In this document: in pieces, positions 46,063 to 54,981 of the stretch | Position numbering within the stretch: position 1 is the first letter of the stretch | Layout of the letters: each line of letters starts with the position of its first letter | Assembly (NCBI GenBank): GCA_945861635.1 | Contig: CAMAWH010000013.1 | Span: 1 to 64,000 of the forward strand | Source: Klebsiella pneumoniae | GTDB taxonomy: Bacteria > Myxococcota_A > UBA796 > SXON01 | Direction: 5' to 3' | Length of the DNA: 64,000 bases | The notes under the pieces: generated by a model | Database searches by the model: none | What the model saw: the letters and a program-made list of their open reading frames with translations, nothing else | What the model was told of the DNA's origin: nothing | Position numbers and translations under genes: made by a program

Positions 46063-47640
46063 ATGCGCTTCCGCAACGTGCTTGCCACCTTCGTGCTGGT
46101 CCCCCTGGCGCTGACCCTGCTTCCGCCCATCCATCCAGCCGAGGCGGCCGCTCCGGCGAACCCCGTGATCCTCCTCGGTGTGGACGGAATGGAATGGTCG
46201 GTGATCGACGACCTGTCCGCCAAAGGGCAGCTTCCGAACATCAGTAAACTACGAAAGCGAGGCGCTACCGCCCAATTGACGACCGATTACGGCGCGGCCA
46301 GTCCGGTGGTCTGGACGACCATCGCGACCGGAATGAACAAGGAGGTACACGGAATTACCAACTTCGAAGTAGGCACGGACGATGGCAACGCCCCCGTGTC
46401 CTCGACCCTCCGAAAAGTCGCGGCCATCTGGAACATGGCGTCGGTCAGCAAGAAGCGCGTCATGGCCCTCGGCTGGTGGGGTTCGTGGCCGGCCGAGGCG
46501 ATCAACGGTCGAGTCGCGACGGACCGGAGCGTGAAACCCATCGACCACCGCGTGCACCCGCCGGAGTGGGAATCCGCGTTTGCGGCGGAATTGAAGGGGG
46601 CGGCGCGCACAGAGTACCCGCGGGACGACGACGCAGGCGCAGAAGACCGGATGGTCCAGCATTTTCTGGTTTCCGGAGTCGCGGACAACTATGATTTGAT
46701 CTGCGCCTACCTGCATGGCACCGACCTTGTTTCCCATAAATACTGGAAGTATTATCGACCGGATGGTTTTGCGGCGATTGATCCCGATAAAAAAGCAAAA
46801 TTCGCAGACATGATTCCCGGCAAGTATCGGGCCGTTGACGCGGTGGTCGGCCAGATCGTGGCGGCCATGCCACCCACGACCAACCTGTTCATTGTCTCCG
46901 ACCACGGCTTTGGCGCGCTTCCCGAAGAATTCATCAAGGTCTCGTTGGAAATGGACGAATTGCTGTCCAAGGTGGGCCTCGAAACGCGTGCCAACGGAAA
47001 GGTGGATTTCGCGAAGTCGAAGGTCTACTCCTACGGTTCGGCGGCATTTCAGATGCAGAAAAATATCCGCTTTTCGTTCGCGGGGAGAGATGCCGGTGGC
47101 ACGGTGACTGAAGCAACCGCTGGCGCAACGCGCGCCGAGGTCACGAAGGTGCTTGCGGAGGTCACCTACGCCGACGGAAGGCCGGTTTTCACAGTTCGGG
47201 ACGCGAAGCCGGGCGAGGTAAAAAAGGGCGCGGACTTCGTCGTCGAGGTGAGCGCGAAAAACCCTTCGACCGACCTGAAGTTTAGGGGAGAGACACTTAC
47301 TGGCGTCGTCAAGACCATCGTCGAGCACTCCGGCGGTCATGGCTGGCTTCCTCCCGGCATTCTCATCGCTGCAGGCCCCGACATCGATCCGGCGGCCGAC
47401 CTGAAGGGCATTCGCATCCACGACATCACGCCGACAATCCTCTACGGCATGGGCCTTCCGCTTGCGAAGGATTTCGCTGGAAAAGCGTGGCAAAACCTAT
47501 ATCTACCTGCGTTTCGCACCGCGCACCCCGTGGCGACCATTGACACGTGGGGGAAGGCCGGCCCAGGGACAGCAACGAAGTCTGCCGAGACGGATCAGGA
47601 AATGCTCGAGCAGCTGCGTGCGCTCGGGTACATCCAGTAG
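46063..47640 (+). CDS. Alkaline-phosphatase-superfamily phosphodiesterase, secreted
   Basis: 525 residues with a signal peptide (about 1-28) and the type I phosphodiesterase/nucleotide pyrophosphatase pattern. LLGVDGMEW supplies the first metal Asp (41), SPVVWTTIATG the nucleophile region, GTDLVSHKYW the next ligands, and SDHGFG with SGGHGWLPPG complete the two-metal site. It acts in the periplasm or outside on a phosphodiester or phosphonate-type substrate that cannot be named. The C-terminus LRALGYIQ is nearly the same as that of the sulfatase-like protein at 50891 (LKALGYLE). It sits between two GT-C genes, which points to processing of a lipid- or glycan-linked phosphate. Confidence 0.87.
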   Translation: MRFRNVLATFVLVPLALTLLPPIHPAEAAAPANPVILLGVDGMEWSVIDDLSAKGQLPNISKLRKRGATAQLTTDYGAASPVVWTTIATGMNKEVHGITNFEVGTDDGNAPVSSTLRKVAAIWNMASVSKKRVMALGWWGSWPAEAINGRVATDRSVKPIDHRVHPPEWESAFAAELKGAARTEYPRDDDAGAEDRMVQHFLVSGVADNYDLICAYLHGTDLVSHKYWKYYRPDGFAAIDPDKKAKFADMIPGKYRAVDAVVGQIVAAMPPTTNLFIVSDHGFGALPEEFIKVSLEMDELLSKVGLETRANGKVDFAKSKVYSYGSAAFQMQKNIRFSFAGRDAGGTVTEATAGATRAEVTKVLAEVTYADGRPVFTVRDAKPGEVKKGADFVVEVSAKNPSTDLKFRGETLTGVVKTIVEHSGGHGWLPPGILIAAGPDIDPAADLKGIRIHDITPTILYGMGLPLAKDFAGKAWQNLYLPAFRTAHPVATIDTWGKAGPGTATKSAETDQEMLEQLRALGYIQ

Positions 47641-47708
47641 CCGCCGTGCAGCACGCAGCCGCGCCGGAGGACGCCGGCCCGACATCGCCGGGGTCTGGTA
47701 GCGTTACC

Positions 47709-49871
47709 ATGGTCGCGTTCGTCGCAAGCATGCTGGTAGCAGCGCTGGTCTATCTACACGGCAGGGCCACGCTGTTCGACCCCGCCCTCCTTCCCGGTCA
47801 CGACGGTGCCGGCTACATCCAACGCGGCCTGTACATCCGGGACGCACTCGCAGCCCATGACGGTGGCGCGCTGTGGGAACGTCTGGTCCGACCTGACATC
47901 CGGCCCCCCGGATTCCCCCTCGTCCTCGGGAGCTACCAGCTTTGGCGCGGCGACGATTTCGCCACCGCCATCGAATGGTCCGCCGTGGCGTACTTCGCCG
48001 GTCTCGCAAGCCTTTTCGCGCTGGGGGTCGCGGTGGACCGTCGTCGGGGTTGGATCGCCGGCGCCGCCGCGATTGTCCTGACGGCGGGCGGCCTCGATCA
48101 CGTTGCCATGACCTTCTTCCCGATGAGTGAAACCACGACGTTCCTTGCAACGGTGCTGGCTACGATCGGCGTTGCCATCCTCGCCCCACGTCCGGGCGTC
48201 CTCTCGGCTGCCGGCGTGGGCGTCCTGTTGCTCGCAGCGGCTCTTGTTCGGTACAACCTTCCGTTTCCACTGATCGCCGCACTCATCGCCGACCGCATGT
48301 GGACGTGTCGCCGAGCACCGGGCTCCTTCTTTCGTTTCGCACCGGTGCTCTGGGTTGCGCCGCTGGTGACCGTGTTCGGCATCTGGCAGCTTCTCCGCCC
48401 AAATCTCTCCGACGTTATTCGGAAGTTCCTCGTCAACCGGTCGTCGGGTCTGGAGTTCTGGTCGAGCGAAAATCTCCTCTTTGTTCCCCGGACGATCGTG
48501 GAAGACTACCTCAGCCAGCCGTGGGTGGCGGGGCCGGTCATCCTCGCGTTTTTGGCCGGTGTGCTGCCGTCTTTGCTCGACGCTCACCGCACGGTGTCGA
48601 TGGGCCCCTGCTCTTGGACCTTTTCGCCCTCCCGCTCGCTTCGTATCGTGCAGTTGGAGGTGCTTGCGACCACCGCTGCACTCACGCTCCACGACTACAA
48701 GGTTGAGCGGAATCTATACGCAATCCTCCCACTTCTCTACGTTTGCGCCGTTGCCCCCTGGACCGGACTATCGCTCCCCCGCATGCGCTGGCTTCCGGGC
48801 GCGCTACTCGCGGCGGCGCTCGGCGCAACGACGCTCGTGCAAACCGCGCGCGGGCTGCCGACACTGGCGGACCGGTACCACTTCAAGGCCGACCCAACCG
48901 TGGCGCAGGCGCTCGACTTCATCGCCAAAAATGCTGGCGTGACGCCCCGACTCTGGCTCACCGGGAGCAATGACGCCGTTTCTCCTCCGCTCATCGAGTT
49001 GTGGTTGCGAAAGGCCGGGAAAGGTCAGGTTGACCTCAACAGCGCTGCGGATCCCCAGACGCCGCGCACACGCACGGGGATCGATCCGGCCTGGAACGAG
49101 GGGTATACGACCGTTGTCCACGATCGCATGCTGATCGAGAAGGAGCTGCGTCGGTGCACCTGGATCACGCTGGAGACGCTGGCGGGAAGCCACCGTTTCA
49201 ACGGCGGCCAACGTTGGACCAACTACCAGAACAATTACGCGCGCGCGTTTCGGGAACAGGACACCGTACCCGAGGTGGACCGAGTCGTGCTGGAGGCCGG
49301 CGGGATGTCCCTGCGCGCCTATGTTCCGGGTGGCGCCGCGCTCGCAGCGGATACGACGCCCATTGCCGCCCCGGTGCCGCTGGCGGCGGCCCAAGCGCCG
49401 ACTGCGCCAGAACTGCCCGTTGGCGGCGCCGAAGGGTACGTCGAGGACTTCGCGGGCGGCACGGGGAACTGGCGTGTCGTTGGCCCGGCCAGCGTGGCCG
49501 ACCGCATGCAGGCGCAGGATGGGCGGCTCGTCGTCGTCCTGAACGAGGCCGCAAGGCACCTTCAGGTATGCAGCCCGCCCATCCAAACGAGCGGGCAGCT
49601 TCACATCGTCATCGACGTGGAGATCGCCAATGTCGGCGGCCGACCGGTTGCCGTGCAAATCCGCGGACTCACCGAGACAGGCGCCATCAACCGCGTGGGC
49701 GAGAAAGGGGATTTGCATCGAGTGGGACCGATGCGGAAGAACGGCCTGGCGACGATTGCCCAGGACGTCACGCTGGCCGAGGGCAGCGTCGCGAGTCGCG
49801 CGTGCCTGGTCCTCGACGATGCGACGGGCGAATTCCGATTGGACCGGTTCGCAATGACGCCGAGGCCGTGA
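47709..49871 (+). CDS. GT-C-type glycosyltransferase with C-terminal two-Cys beta module
   Basis: 720 residues if started at the ATG at 47709, which puts a membrane helix at the very N-terminus as in related enzymes; a GTG at 47646 would add 21 residues. About ten membrane helices fill the first 410 residues. The first outer loop has PGHDGAGY and the next block reads RPPGFPLVLG, as in the PMT/ArnT superfamily. A soluble region follows, and the last about 145 residues are a two-Cys module (LQVCSPP...RACLVLDDATGEFRLDR). It has the same overall plan as the 43679 gene but is diverged in sequence. It probably moves a sugar from a polyprenyl carrier onto a periplasmic acceptor. Confidence 0.75.
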   Translation: MVAFVASMLVAALVYLHGRATLFDPALLPGHDGAGYIQRGLYIRDALAAHDGGALWERLVRPDIRPPGFPLVLGSYQLWRGDDFATAIEWSAVAYFAGLASLFALGVAVDRRRGWIAGAAAIVLTAGGLDHVAMTFFPMSETTTFLATVLATIGVAILAPRPGVLSAAGVGVLLLAAALVRYNLPFPLIAALIADRMWTCRRAPGSFFRFAPVLWVAPLVTVFGIWQLLRPNLSDVIRKFLVNRSSGLEFWSSENLLFVPRTIVEDYLSQPWVAGPVILAFLAGVLPSLLDAHRTVSMGPCSWTFSPSRSLRIVQLEVLATTAALTLHDYKVERNLYAILPLLYVCAVAPWTGLSLPRMRWLPGALLAAALGATTLVQTARGLPTLADRYHFKADPTVAQALDFIAKNAGVTPRLWLTGSNDAVSPPLIELWLRKAGKGQVDLNSAADPQTPRTRTGIDPAWNEGYTTVVHDRMLIEKELRRCTWITLETLAGSHRFNGGQRWTNYQNNYARAFREQDTVPEVDRVVLEAGGMSLRAYVPGGAALAADTTPIAAPVPLAAAQAPTAPELPVGGAEGYVEDFAGGTGNWRVVGPASVADRMQAQDGRLVVVLNEAARHLQVCSPPIQTSGQLHIVIDVEIANVGGRPVAVQIRGLTETGAINRVGEKGDLHRVGPMRKNGLATIAQDVTLAEGSVASRACLVLDDATGEFRLDRFAMTPRP

Positions 49872-49886
49872 CCCCTGGAGGTGCCG

Positions 49887-50894
49887 TTACCGCCCGCCGC
49901 GCCAATCGACGCGAACCGAACCCGCCGCAGCGGAGTAGCGCGCGCAGAACTTGACCTGTTGGGCACCAGCCGGCGCGCGCCACGTCTCGGAAAAGGTCTC
50001 CGTTCCTGTCACCGTCCGCGTACGCAGCGGCATGTAAGGCGCCCCGGATGCGCCGATCCACGGGCCGCCGGCGCCCACCGCGTACGCCTCCACGGCGACC
50101 CCACTCCAATCTGGCGCCGCTGCATCCTGCTGACTGACCGTGAGCTCACCAAACACCGTGATCGCCTTGCTTGCCGGCAGCCACTGACTGCACGCGACTT
50201 GCGACGTCACCGCAGGCGCGTCAAAGGCGAGACCGCGGCCGCCCGGGGCGGAAGGCGCGCTGGCGGGGGGGGGCGAGTCGGGCGACGCGACCCTGATAAC
50301 GACAGGTGCCGACGTGGCGTTTGCCGCCGATTTAGCGCTGCCTCCCTTGCCACGCGGGGCAATCACCATCAAGCGATCAACCTCCATCGTACCCGTCGAT
50401 ACTGCCAGACGGAAGCACACTTCCCCTTTTGCCGTGCCGGGCGGCAAAAGCACCTTGGCCTGCACGTCCGCCCACGGCGCCTTGCTCCGCAGTACCTTCA
50501 CCTCGTTGAACATGGCTCCCATCGGGGAGATCAGGGCGCCACCCTCGCCACGCGAACGGACCTCCACCGTTGCGCCCTGCCAGTCCGACGCGCCCGGCGT
50601 GATGTCCAACACCCGGACTCTCGACTTGACGAAAACCGACCCCCCCATGGGGATTGCGGCGGTACACACCACCGCGTCCGACGGAGCCGACGCGACGATG
50701 CGGAAGCCTGTCACGCCTTCGCCGAGGTCTCCCGCCGTCAACTCCGCCCCCGCACCGGCGGGCAGAATGAAAACCATGCCGTCGGGCGCACCGGCAGTAC
50801 CACCCGAAGCGTCGAGTTCGAGCGTTCGAACCTCACCGTCGAACTTTGGCGGTGGTTCCTGTGCAAACGCCAACCCCGCCAGGAACGCGATCAC
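49887..50894 (-). CDS. Secreted protein of two two-Cys beta modules
   Basis: 335 residues from a GTG that overlaps the stop of the sulfatase-like gene upstream (GTGA). A short signal peptide (MIAFLAGLAFA) is followed by copy 1 (about 20-185, closing with VCFRLAVSTGTMEVDR) and copy 2 (about 215-335, closing with FCARYSAAAGSVRVDW), joined by a Ser/Pro/Gly linker. Copy 1 is closest to the module in the 23381 lipoprotein. No catalytic motif is visible; a binding role is likely. It is translationally coupled to the sulfatase-like enzyme, so it may present that enzyme's substrate. Confidence 0.7.
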   Translation of the reverse strand: MIAFLAGLAFAQEPPPKFDGEVRTLELDASGGTAGAPDGMVFILPAGAGAELTAGDLGEGVTGFRIVASAPSDAVVCTAAIPMGGSVFVKSRVRVLDITPGASDWQGATVEVRSRGEGGALISPMGAMFNEVKVLRSKAPWADVQAKVLLPPGTAKGEVCFRLAVSTGTMEVDRLMVIAPRGKGGSAKSAANATSAPVVIRVASPDSPPPASAPSAPGGRGLAFDAPAVTSQVACSQWLPASKAITVFGELTVSQQDAAAPDWSGVAVEAYAVGAGGPWIGASGAPYMPLRTRTVTGTETFSETWRAPAGAQQVKFCARYSAAAGSVRVDWRGGR

Positions 50895-52255
50895 TCGAGG
50901 TACCCCAGCGCCTTCAGCGCCTCTACCTGCTCCGCGCTGAGCGTGGATGGCGCGGAGGCCGGAAATTTCGCACCCGCCGCCTTTCCTTTCGCGAACCGCG
51001 CGTCCAAGAGCGCGCGGAGACGTGTGACGTCCGCCCCGCGACTCGTCGCAAGGTTCTTCGTCTCGTTTGGGTCCGCCGCCAGGTCGTATAGTTTGGTCGG
51101 CCCGTCATTGACGATGAGCTTCATCCCATTCGGATCGACGACCGTGCGCTGCTCAATGTATTCACTGTACACGACGTCAGTCACCGCTCTGCCCGCCTTC
51201 ATCCCGGGTACCTGGCTATGCCCCATCCAGTCCGGACTCAGGGCGACGCCCGCCAATTCCGCCAACGTCGGCGCAAGATCGATCTGCTGGGAGTATCCAG
51301 TCATTCGCCCTGCTGCTACGCCAGGAATCTTCAGAATCATCGGAATGCGGATATTTTCCTGGTAGAGGTTTCCGTGAAACCATTGTTGGTGTTCGTAAAA
51401 CGCCTCGCCGTGATCCGCGGTAAACACGACGATGGTGTTGGATTCCAGACCGCTTTTTATCAACTCGGTCATCAACCGGCCAAACTCCGCGTCCATGTAC
51501 TCCATTTCGGCGTCGTACAACCCGTACAACCGCTCGATGTCGCCGGCGGTGGGCACGATGTTCGCCTTTGCCATAGCCTCAATCTCGTTGTGCGCGCCGG
51601 TGAGCTTGCTTTCCCCCACCTTGTATTTGGTGTAGTACGGTTCGGGCGCCTTGTACGGCGAATGTACATCCATGAAATGCAGGTAGACAAAGAACGGCTT
51701 GGCGGCGCCTTTTTGGGACGCGATCCACGGCAGCGCTACGTCGTTCAGCTGGCCTGCAGAATATCCCCACGCCTGATCCTTGCCACCGACCACCTTGAAC
51801 GTGTCGAAGCCCTGAGAGAATCCCCGGCTGGAGTCGATCACGACCGACTTCAGGAACGCGGCCGTCGTGTATCCGGCGGACTGAAACTGTTCGGCAATCG
51901 TGTTGTGCGCGAGGGAGAGCGTGTCCATCTCGATGTTTTCTTTCGCTTGGTATCGCAACGTCCGGTGGGCCTGAGAATCGACGCCCGTGAAGGTCGAGGC
52001 AACGCACGGAACGGTCCATGCGTTCTGACTCAGCGCATTTTCCCAGACGACCGAACGGCCGGCGAATCGATCGAGATTGGGCGTTGTCGCTCGCTTCTTG
52101 TACCCATAGGCGCCAAGGATATCCGCGCGCAGGGCGTCCACCAACACGACGATTACGTTGGGCTTGGGCGCAGCCGCCCGTGCGGGCGCGCGCAACGACA
52201 GACCGCCGGCCACCACACATGCAACGGTCACGACGAACCAACGGGAACGCGTCAT
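50891..52255 (-). CDS. Sulfatase-like hydrolase of the alkaline phosphatase superfamily
   Basis: 454 residues with a signal peptide (about 1-28). The first metal site is VLVDALRAD (Asp40) and the second FTADHGEAF; HFMDVHSPY is the usual middle block. At the nucleophile position the protein reads NAWTVPCVAS (80-87) rather than the C/S-x-P-x-R of formylglycine sulfatases. A true sulfatase is therefore unlikely, and a phosphoesterase or phosphotransferase using Thr is more probable. Its substrate is unknown. It is the first gene of a two-gene operon with the module protein at 49887. Confidence 0.85.
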   Translation of the reverse strand: MTRSRWFVVTVACVVAGGLSLRAPARAAAPKPNVIVVLVDALRADILGAYGYKKRATTPNLDRFAGRSVVWENALSQNAWTVPCVASTFTGVDSQAHRTLRYQAKENIEMDTLSLAHNTIAEQFQSAGYTTAAFLKSVVIDSSRGFSQGFDTFKVVGGKDQAWGYSAGQLNDVALPWIASQKGAAKPFFVYLHFMDVHSPYKAPEPYYTKYKVGESKLTGAHNEIEAMAKANIVPTAGDIERLYGLYDAEMEYMDAEFGRLMTELIKSGLESNTIVVFTADHGEAFYEHQQWFHGNLYQENIRIPMILKIPGVAAGRMTGYSQQIDLAPTLAELAGVALSPDWMGHSQVPGMKAGRAVTDVVYSEYIEQRTVVDPNGMKLIVNDGPTKLYDLAADPNETKNLATSRGADVTRLRALLDARFAKGKAAGAKFPASAPSTLSAEQVEALKALGYLE

Positions 52256-52297
52256 CGGAATCCTCTCCGACCGTATATCTCCGGATCGCGAAACTCC

Positions 52298-53737
52298 CTA
52301 CTTGTAGTCCACAGGGTCCAGGCCGAGCTGTTTCAGCTTCGCATACAGCGTGCGCCGGCCTAAACCAGCTTGTCCCGCCGTTTCCGTGACGTGCCCCCGG
52401 CACTTCTGGAGCAATCGGTGCAGGTACGCGCGCTCGATCTGGGCGTTCGTCCGAGCAAGCAGGGTTTCCAACGGAACCGTTTCGTCGATGAAGAAAGCGC
52501 CCGGCGATTCCGTCGGCGCGTTGGTCTCTCCGCCGCGAATCTCCGACGGCAGGTCTTCCTCACGAAGTTCCCCACCGGCAAACTGGATGACCCACCGCTC
52601 ACACATGGCCCGGAGCTGCCGCACGTTTCCCGGCCAGCGATAGCGCATCACCGCTTCCTGCGCCTCCGGGGCAACGACGGGCGCGACCAATTCATACTCC
52701 GAAGCTGCATCGGTCAGGAAGTGCTTCATGAGAATGGGAATGTCTTCCGGGCGATCGCGAAGGGGCGGCAACGTCACCGGGAATACGTTCAGGCGGTAGA
52801 ACAAATCCTCACGGAAGCGCCCTTCACGCACGGCATTTTCCAGATCGAGGTTGGTGGCCGCAATGATGCGGACATCGACCTCGACCATGTCCCGGCCACC
52901 GACACGCCGGAAGCGCAACTCTTCGAGCACCCGGAGCAGGTTGACCTGTACGGAAAGCGAGGTCTCCCCAAGCTCGTCGAGGAAGAGCGAGCCGCCATCT
53001 GCCATCTCGAAAACACCTTGGCGCTGGCCCGAAGCGCCCGTGAAGCTCCCCTTTTCGTGTCCAAAAAGTTCACTTTCGAGCAGGGTCTCCGTGAACGCGC
53101 CGCAGTTCACGCCGATCAGCGAGGCGTCACGTCGGCGCGAACGCTCGTGGATTGCGCGCGCGACCAATTCCTTGCCCGTGCCCGTTTCCCCGCGGATCAG
53201 TACGGTTGCGTCCGTGGAAGCAACCGCGCGGATTTGATCGAACACCCGCATCATCCGCGGGCTCAAGCTCATCAACCTGGAAAATCCCCATTTGTCACGT
53301 GCCGTCGCCTGTGCCTGCGCCAACTGCCGTGTCGTGCGTGCGTCACCGACGGCCCGCGCCACTTTTTCGGACAAAACCCCGGGGGACGCGGGACGTCCGA
53401 TATAGTCCGCTGCGCCGGCGCGTAATGCCTGAACGGCACCCTCGACCGTCGGGTATGGCGCGAGCACAATCACCGGTGTTCCTGCGGCGCGACTCCGAAC
53501 CGCTTCCAGCAGGCGCAACCCTGGAAGATCGGCCGTATCGAGGGCCGTGATAACGACGTCGGGTCGCGACGCCAGCAGCATCGCCAAGCCCTCCTGGGCC
53601 GTGGCCGTGACGATGACCGACCGATCCTCCGCACCCAGAGCGAGTTTCGCGTTGCGACCGCTGACGTCCTGCGGATCGATCACCAGCACGGTTTCGCGGG
53701 CGCGAACCTGAGGTGCGGCAGTAATGGGGAACGACAT
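52298..53737 (-). CDS. Sigma-54-dependent activator (NtrC family) with degenerate receiver
   Basis: 479 residues from the ATG at 53737, chosen because AGGAAAGG lies just upstream; the longer frame to 54043 has no domain. The AAA+ core has Walker A GETGTGKE (183-190), the sigma-54 contact loop GSFTGA (230-235, Ser for the usual Ala) and GGSLFLDE. A Fis-type helix-turn-helix closes the protein. The receiver (about 14-125) keeps the fold pattern, but the phospho-acceptor Asp is Ala65, the conserved Thr/Ser is Ala93 and the conserved Lys is Arg115. Activity is therefore unlikely to depend on phosphorylation there. Targets are unknown. Confidence 0.92.
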   Translation of the reverse strand: MSFPITAAPQVRARETVLVIDPQDVSGRNAKLALGAEDRSVIVTATAQEGLAMLLASRPDVVITALDTADLPGLRLLEAVRSRAAGTPVIVLAPYPTVEGAVQALRAGAADYIGRPASPGVLSEKVARAVGDARTTRQLAQAQATARDKWGFSRLMSLSPRMMRVFDQIRAVASTDATVLIRGETGTGKELVARAIHERSRRRDASLIGVNCGAFTETLLESELFGHEKGSFTGASGQRQGVFEMADGGSLFLDELGETSLSVQVNLLRVLEELRFRRVGGRDMVEVDVRIIAATNLDLENAVREGRFREDLFYRLNVFPVTLPPLRDRPEDIPILMKHFLTDAASEYELVAPVVAPEAQEAVMRYRWPGNVRQLRAMCERWVIQFAGGELREEDLPSEIRGGETNAPTESPGAFFIDETVPLETLLARTNAQIERAYLHRLLQKCRGHVTETAGQAGLGRRTLYAKLKQLGLDPVDYK

Positions 53738-53907
53738 GACCTTTCCTGTGGGCGTTGGCGCGCCCGCGTGTGTCCTGTAAAGAGCACGCCCGCGGGCATT
53801 TCGCAAGGGTCCGCGTGTCAACGGCGTGCAACCGCCGACAAATTCTTGACGGCGATGCCATCCGGCGCGCTCGGATGGAGGCATAGTAGGTGGCGCGGAG
53901 TAGCCCC
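53738..53907. promoter_or_regulatory. Divergent intergenic region with GGCATAGTA element
   Basis: This 170-bp region separates the sigma-54 activator (minus) from the MYXO-CTERM protein (plus). It holds the ribosome-binding sites of both genes. GGCATAGTA at 53880-53888 matches the element before the 392 gene. A TTGACG at 53846-53851 is too far (30 bp) from that box to be its -35. I see no -24/-12 sigma-54 promoter here. Confidence 0.35.
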
Positions 53908-54972
53908 ATGCCCCTGATCGCACTCGTTTTGTCTCCCGCCCTTGCCGGCACCGTCGAGGCGTGGACGCCGGATGAGTTTCCCATCGGTCGCGACAACGCC
54001 GTGGACGGCACGGATGGATGGCGCGCCGGGTTTGACGACCCATGGGGAGGCTACGACGACCGCGACAACGGCTTGACCTGGGCGTACCCGGTCTACGATT
54101 ACGGGGACGCCGGCCGATTCGGAGACGGTGGCGCGCACGACAACTGGCTCACGAACGACGCCGAAACGGTTTTGGACGGCGTTTTCCAAACCTACGTGTA
54201 CGTGAGCGACAACGATTCCTGGGGTGTCGTCGTCGGCAAGACCGGTGACGAATCGCTGCTGATCTTCCTTTTCTGTGGCACCGGAAGTGGAGACCTTGAC
54301 CTGATGTCCTGTGCAAGCGCCGATATGGATGTGCCTGGTGCCGCGCTCGTGGAACTCAAGGATGGCCGACCGACCATTTTAGCGTCCACAACCGACGCCA
54401 TCGAAGAGGGCTACTACGGCTGGGTCACGATTTCGCTGAACGATGGCGTGCTGGACGCAGATTTTACCGGTGACGACATCGGTTTCTCCATTTCTCTGTC
54501 CACATCGGACGCGTCCATTACCCAGGTGAGCGGCGTCGGATTCTACGGCTACAATGAGGGGTTTATTGCTGAGGATGGTCAGGACGATGGGGACAACGCC
54601 TACTTCTGCATGCCGATGCTCGCGTGGTACGACGACGATGACGACGGCGTCGTTGACGACGATGACAACTGCGAGTTCGTCGCCAACGACGATCAGGGAG
54701 ATCGCGATAACGACGGAGTCGGCGACGTTTGCGATGATGACAGCGGCGATTCCGGCGTGACGGACTCCGGCGACCCTGGAGACGACGACGACGACGACGA
54801 CGATGGCGGCGGTGGCTCGGCCGATGGCGATGCCGACAAGGACGGATCTCTTTCTGCTCCGGGATCCTGTGGTTGCGCCACGCCCGGCGACGCCCCGTCC
54901 ACCGGTACACTTACGATGCTCGTCGTCGGCGCCGCCCTCCTGCGCGCGCGCCGGGCCAGGTCCGCGCGATAA
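53908..54972 (+). CDS. Secreted thrombospondin-type-3-like protein with MYXO-CTERM sorting tail
   Basis: 354 residues from the ATG at 53908 (GGAG at suitable spacing). A signal peptide (MPLIALVLSPALAG) leads into a beta-rich domain of about 220 residues that looks like a lectin-type sandwich. An Asp-rich region of thrombospondin type 3 character follows (DxDxDGVxDxxDNCE...DNDGVGDVCD) and should bind calcium. A poly-Asp stretch precedes the C-terminus, which has CGC, a hydrophobic helix (TLTMLVVGAALL) and an Arg-rich end (RARRARSAR). That is the tripartite MYXO-CTERM signal for processing and surface attachment in Myxococcota. It is divergent from the sigma-54 activator. Confidence 0.85.
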   Translation: MPLIALVLSPALAGTVEAWTPDEFPIGRDNAVDGTDGWRAGFDDPWGGYDDRDNGLTWAYPVYDYGDAGRFGDGGAHDNWLTNDAETVLDGVFQTYVYVSDNDSWGVVVGKTGDESLLIFLFCGTGSGDLDLMSCASADMDVPGAALVELKDGRPTILASTTDAIEEGYYGWVTISLNDGVLDADFTGDDIGFSISLSTSDASITQVSGVGFYGYNEGFIAEDGQDDGDNAYFCMPMLAWYDDDDDGVVDDDDNCEFVANDDQGDRDNDGVGDVCDDDSGDSGVTDSGDPGDDDDDDDDGGGGSADGDADKDGSLSAPGSCGCATPGDAPSTGTLTMLVVGAALLRARRARSAR

Positions 54973-54981
54973 GGCCGCGGG

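Noticed and set aside
50891-52255. Formylglycine-dependent sulfatase
   Set aside because: The active-site segment is AWTVPCVAS without the C/S-x-P-x-R signature.
53738-54043. N-terminal extension of the sigma-54 activator
   Set aside because: The extra residues are Arg/Pro-rich, overlap the divergent gene, and a good ribosome-binding site supports the ATG at 53737.
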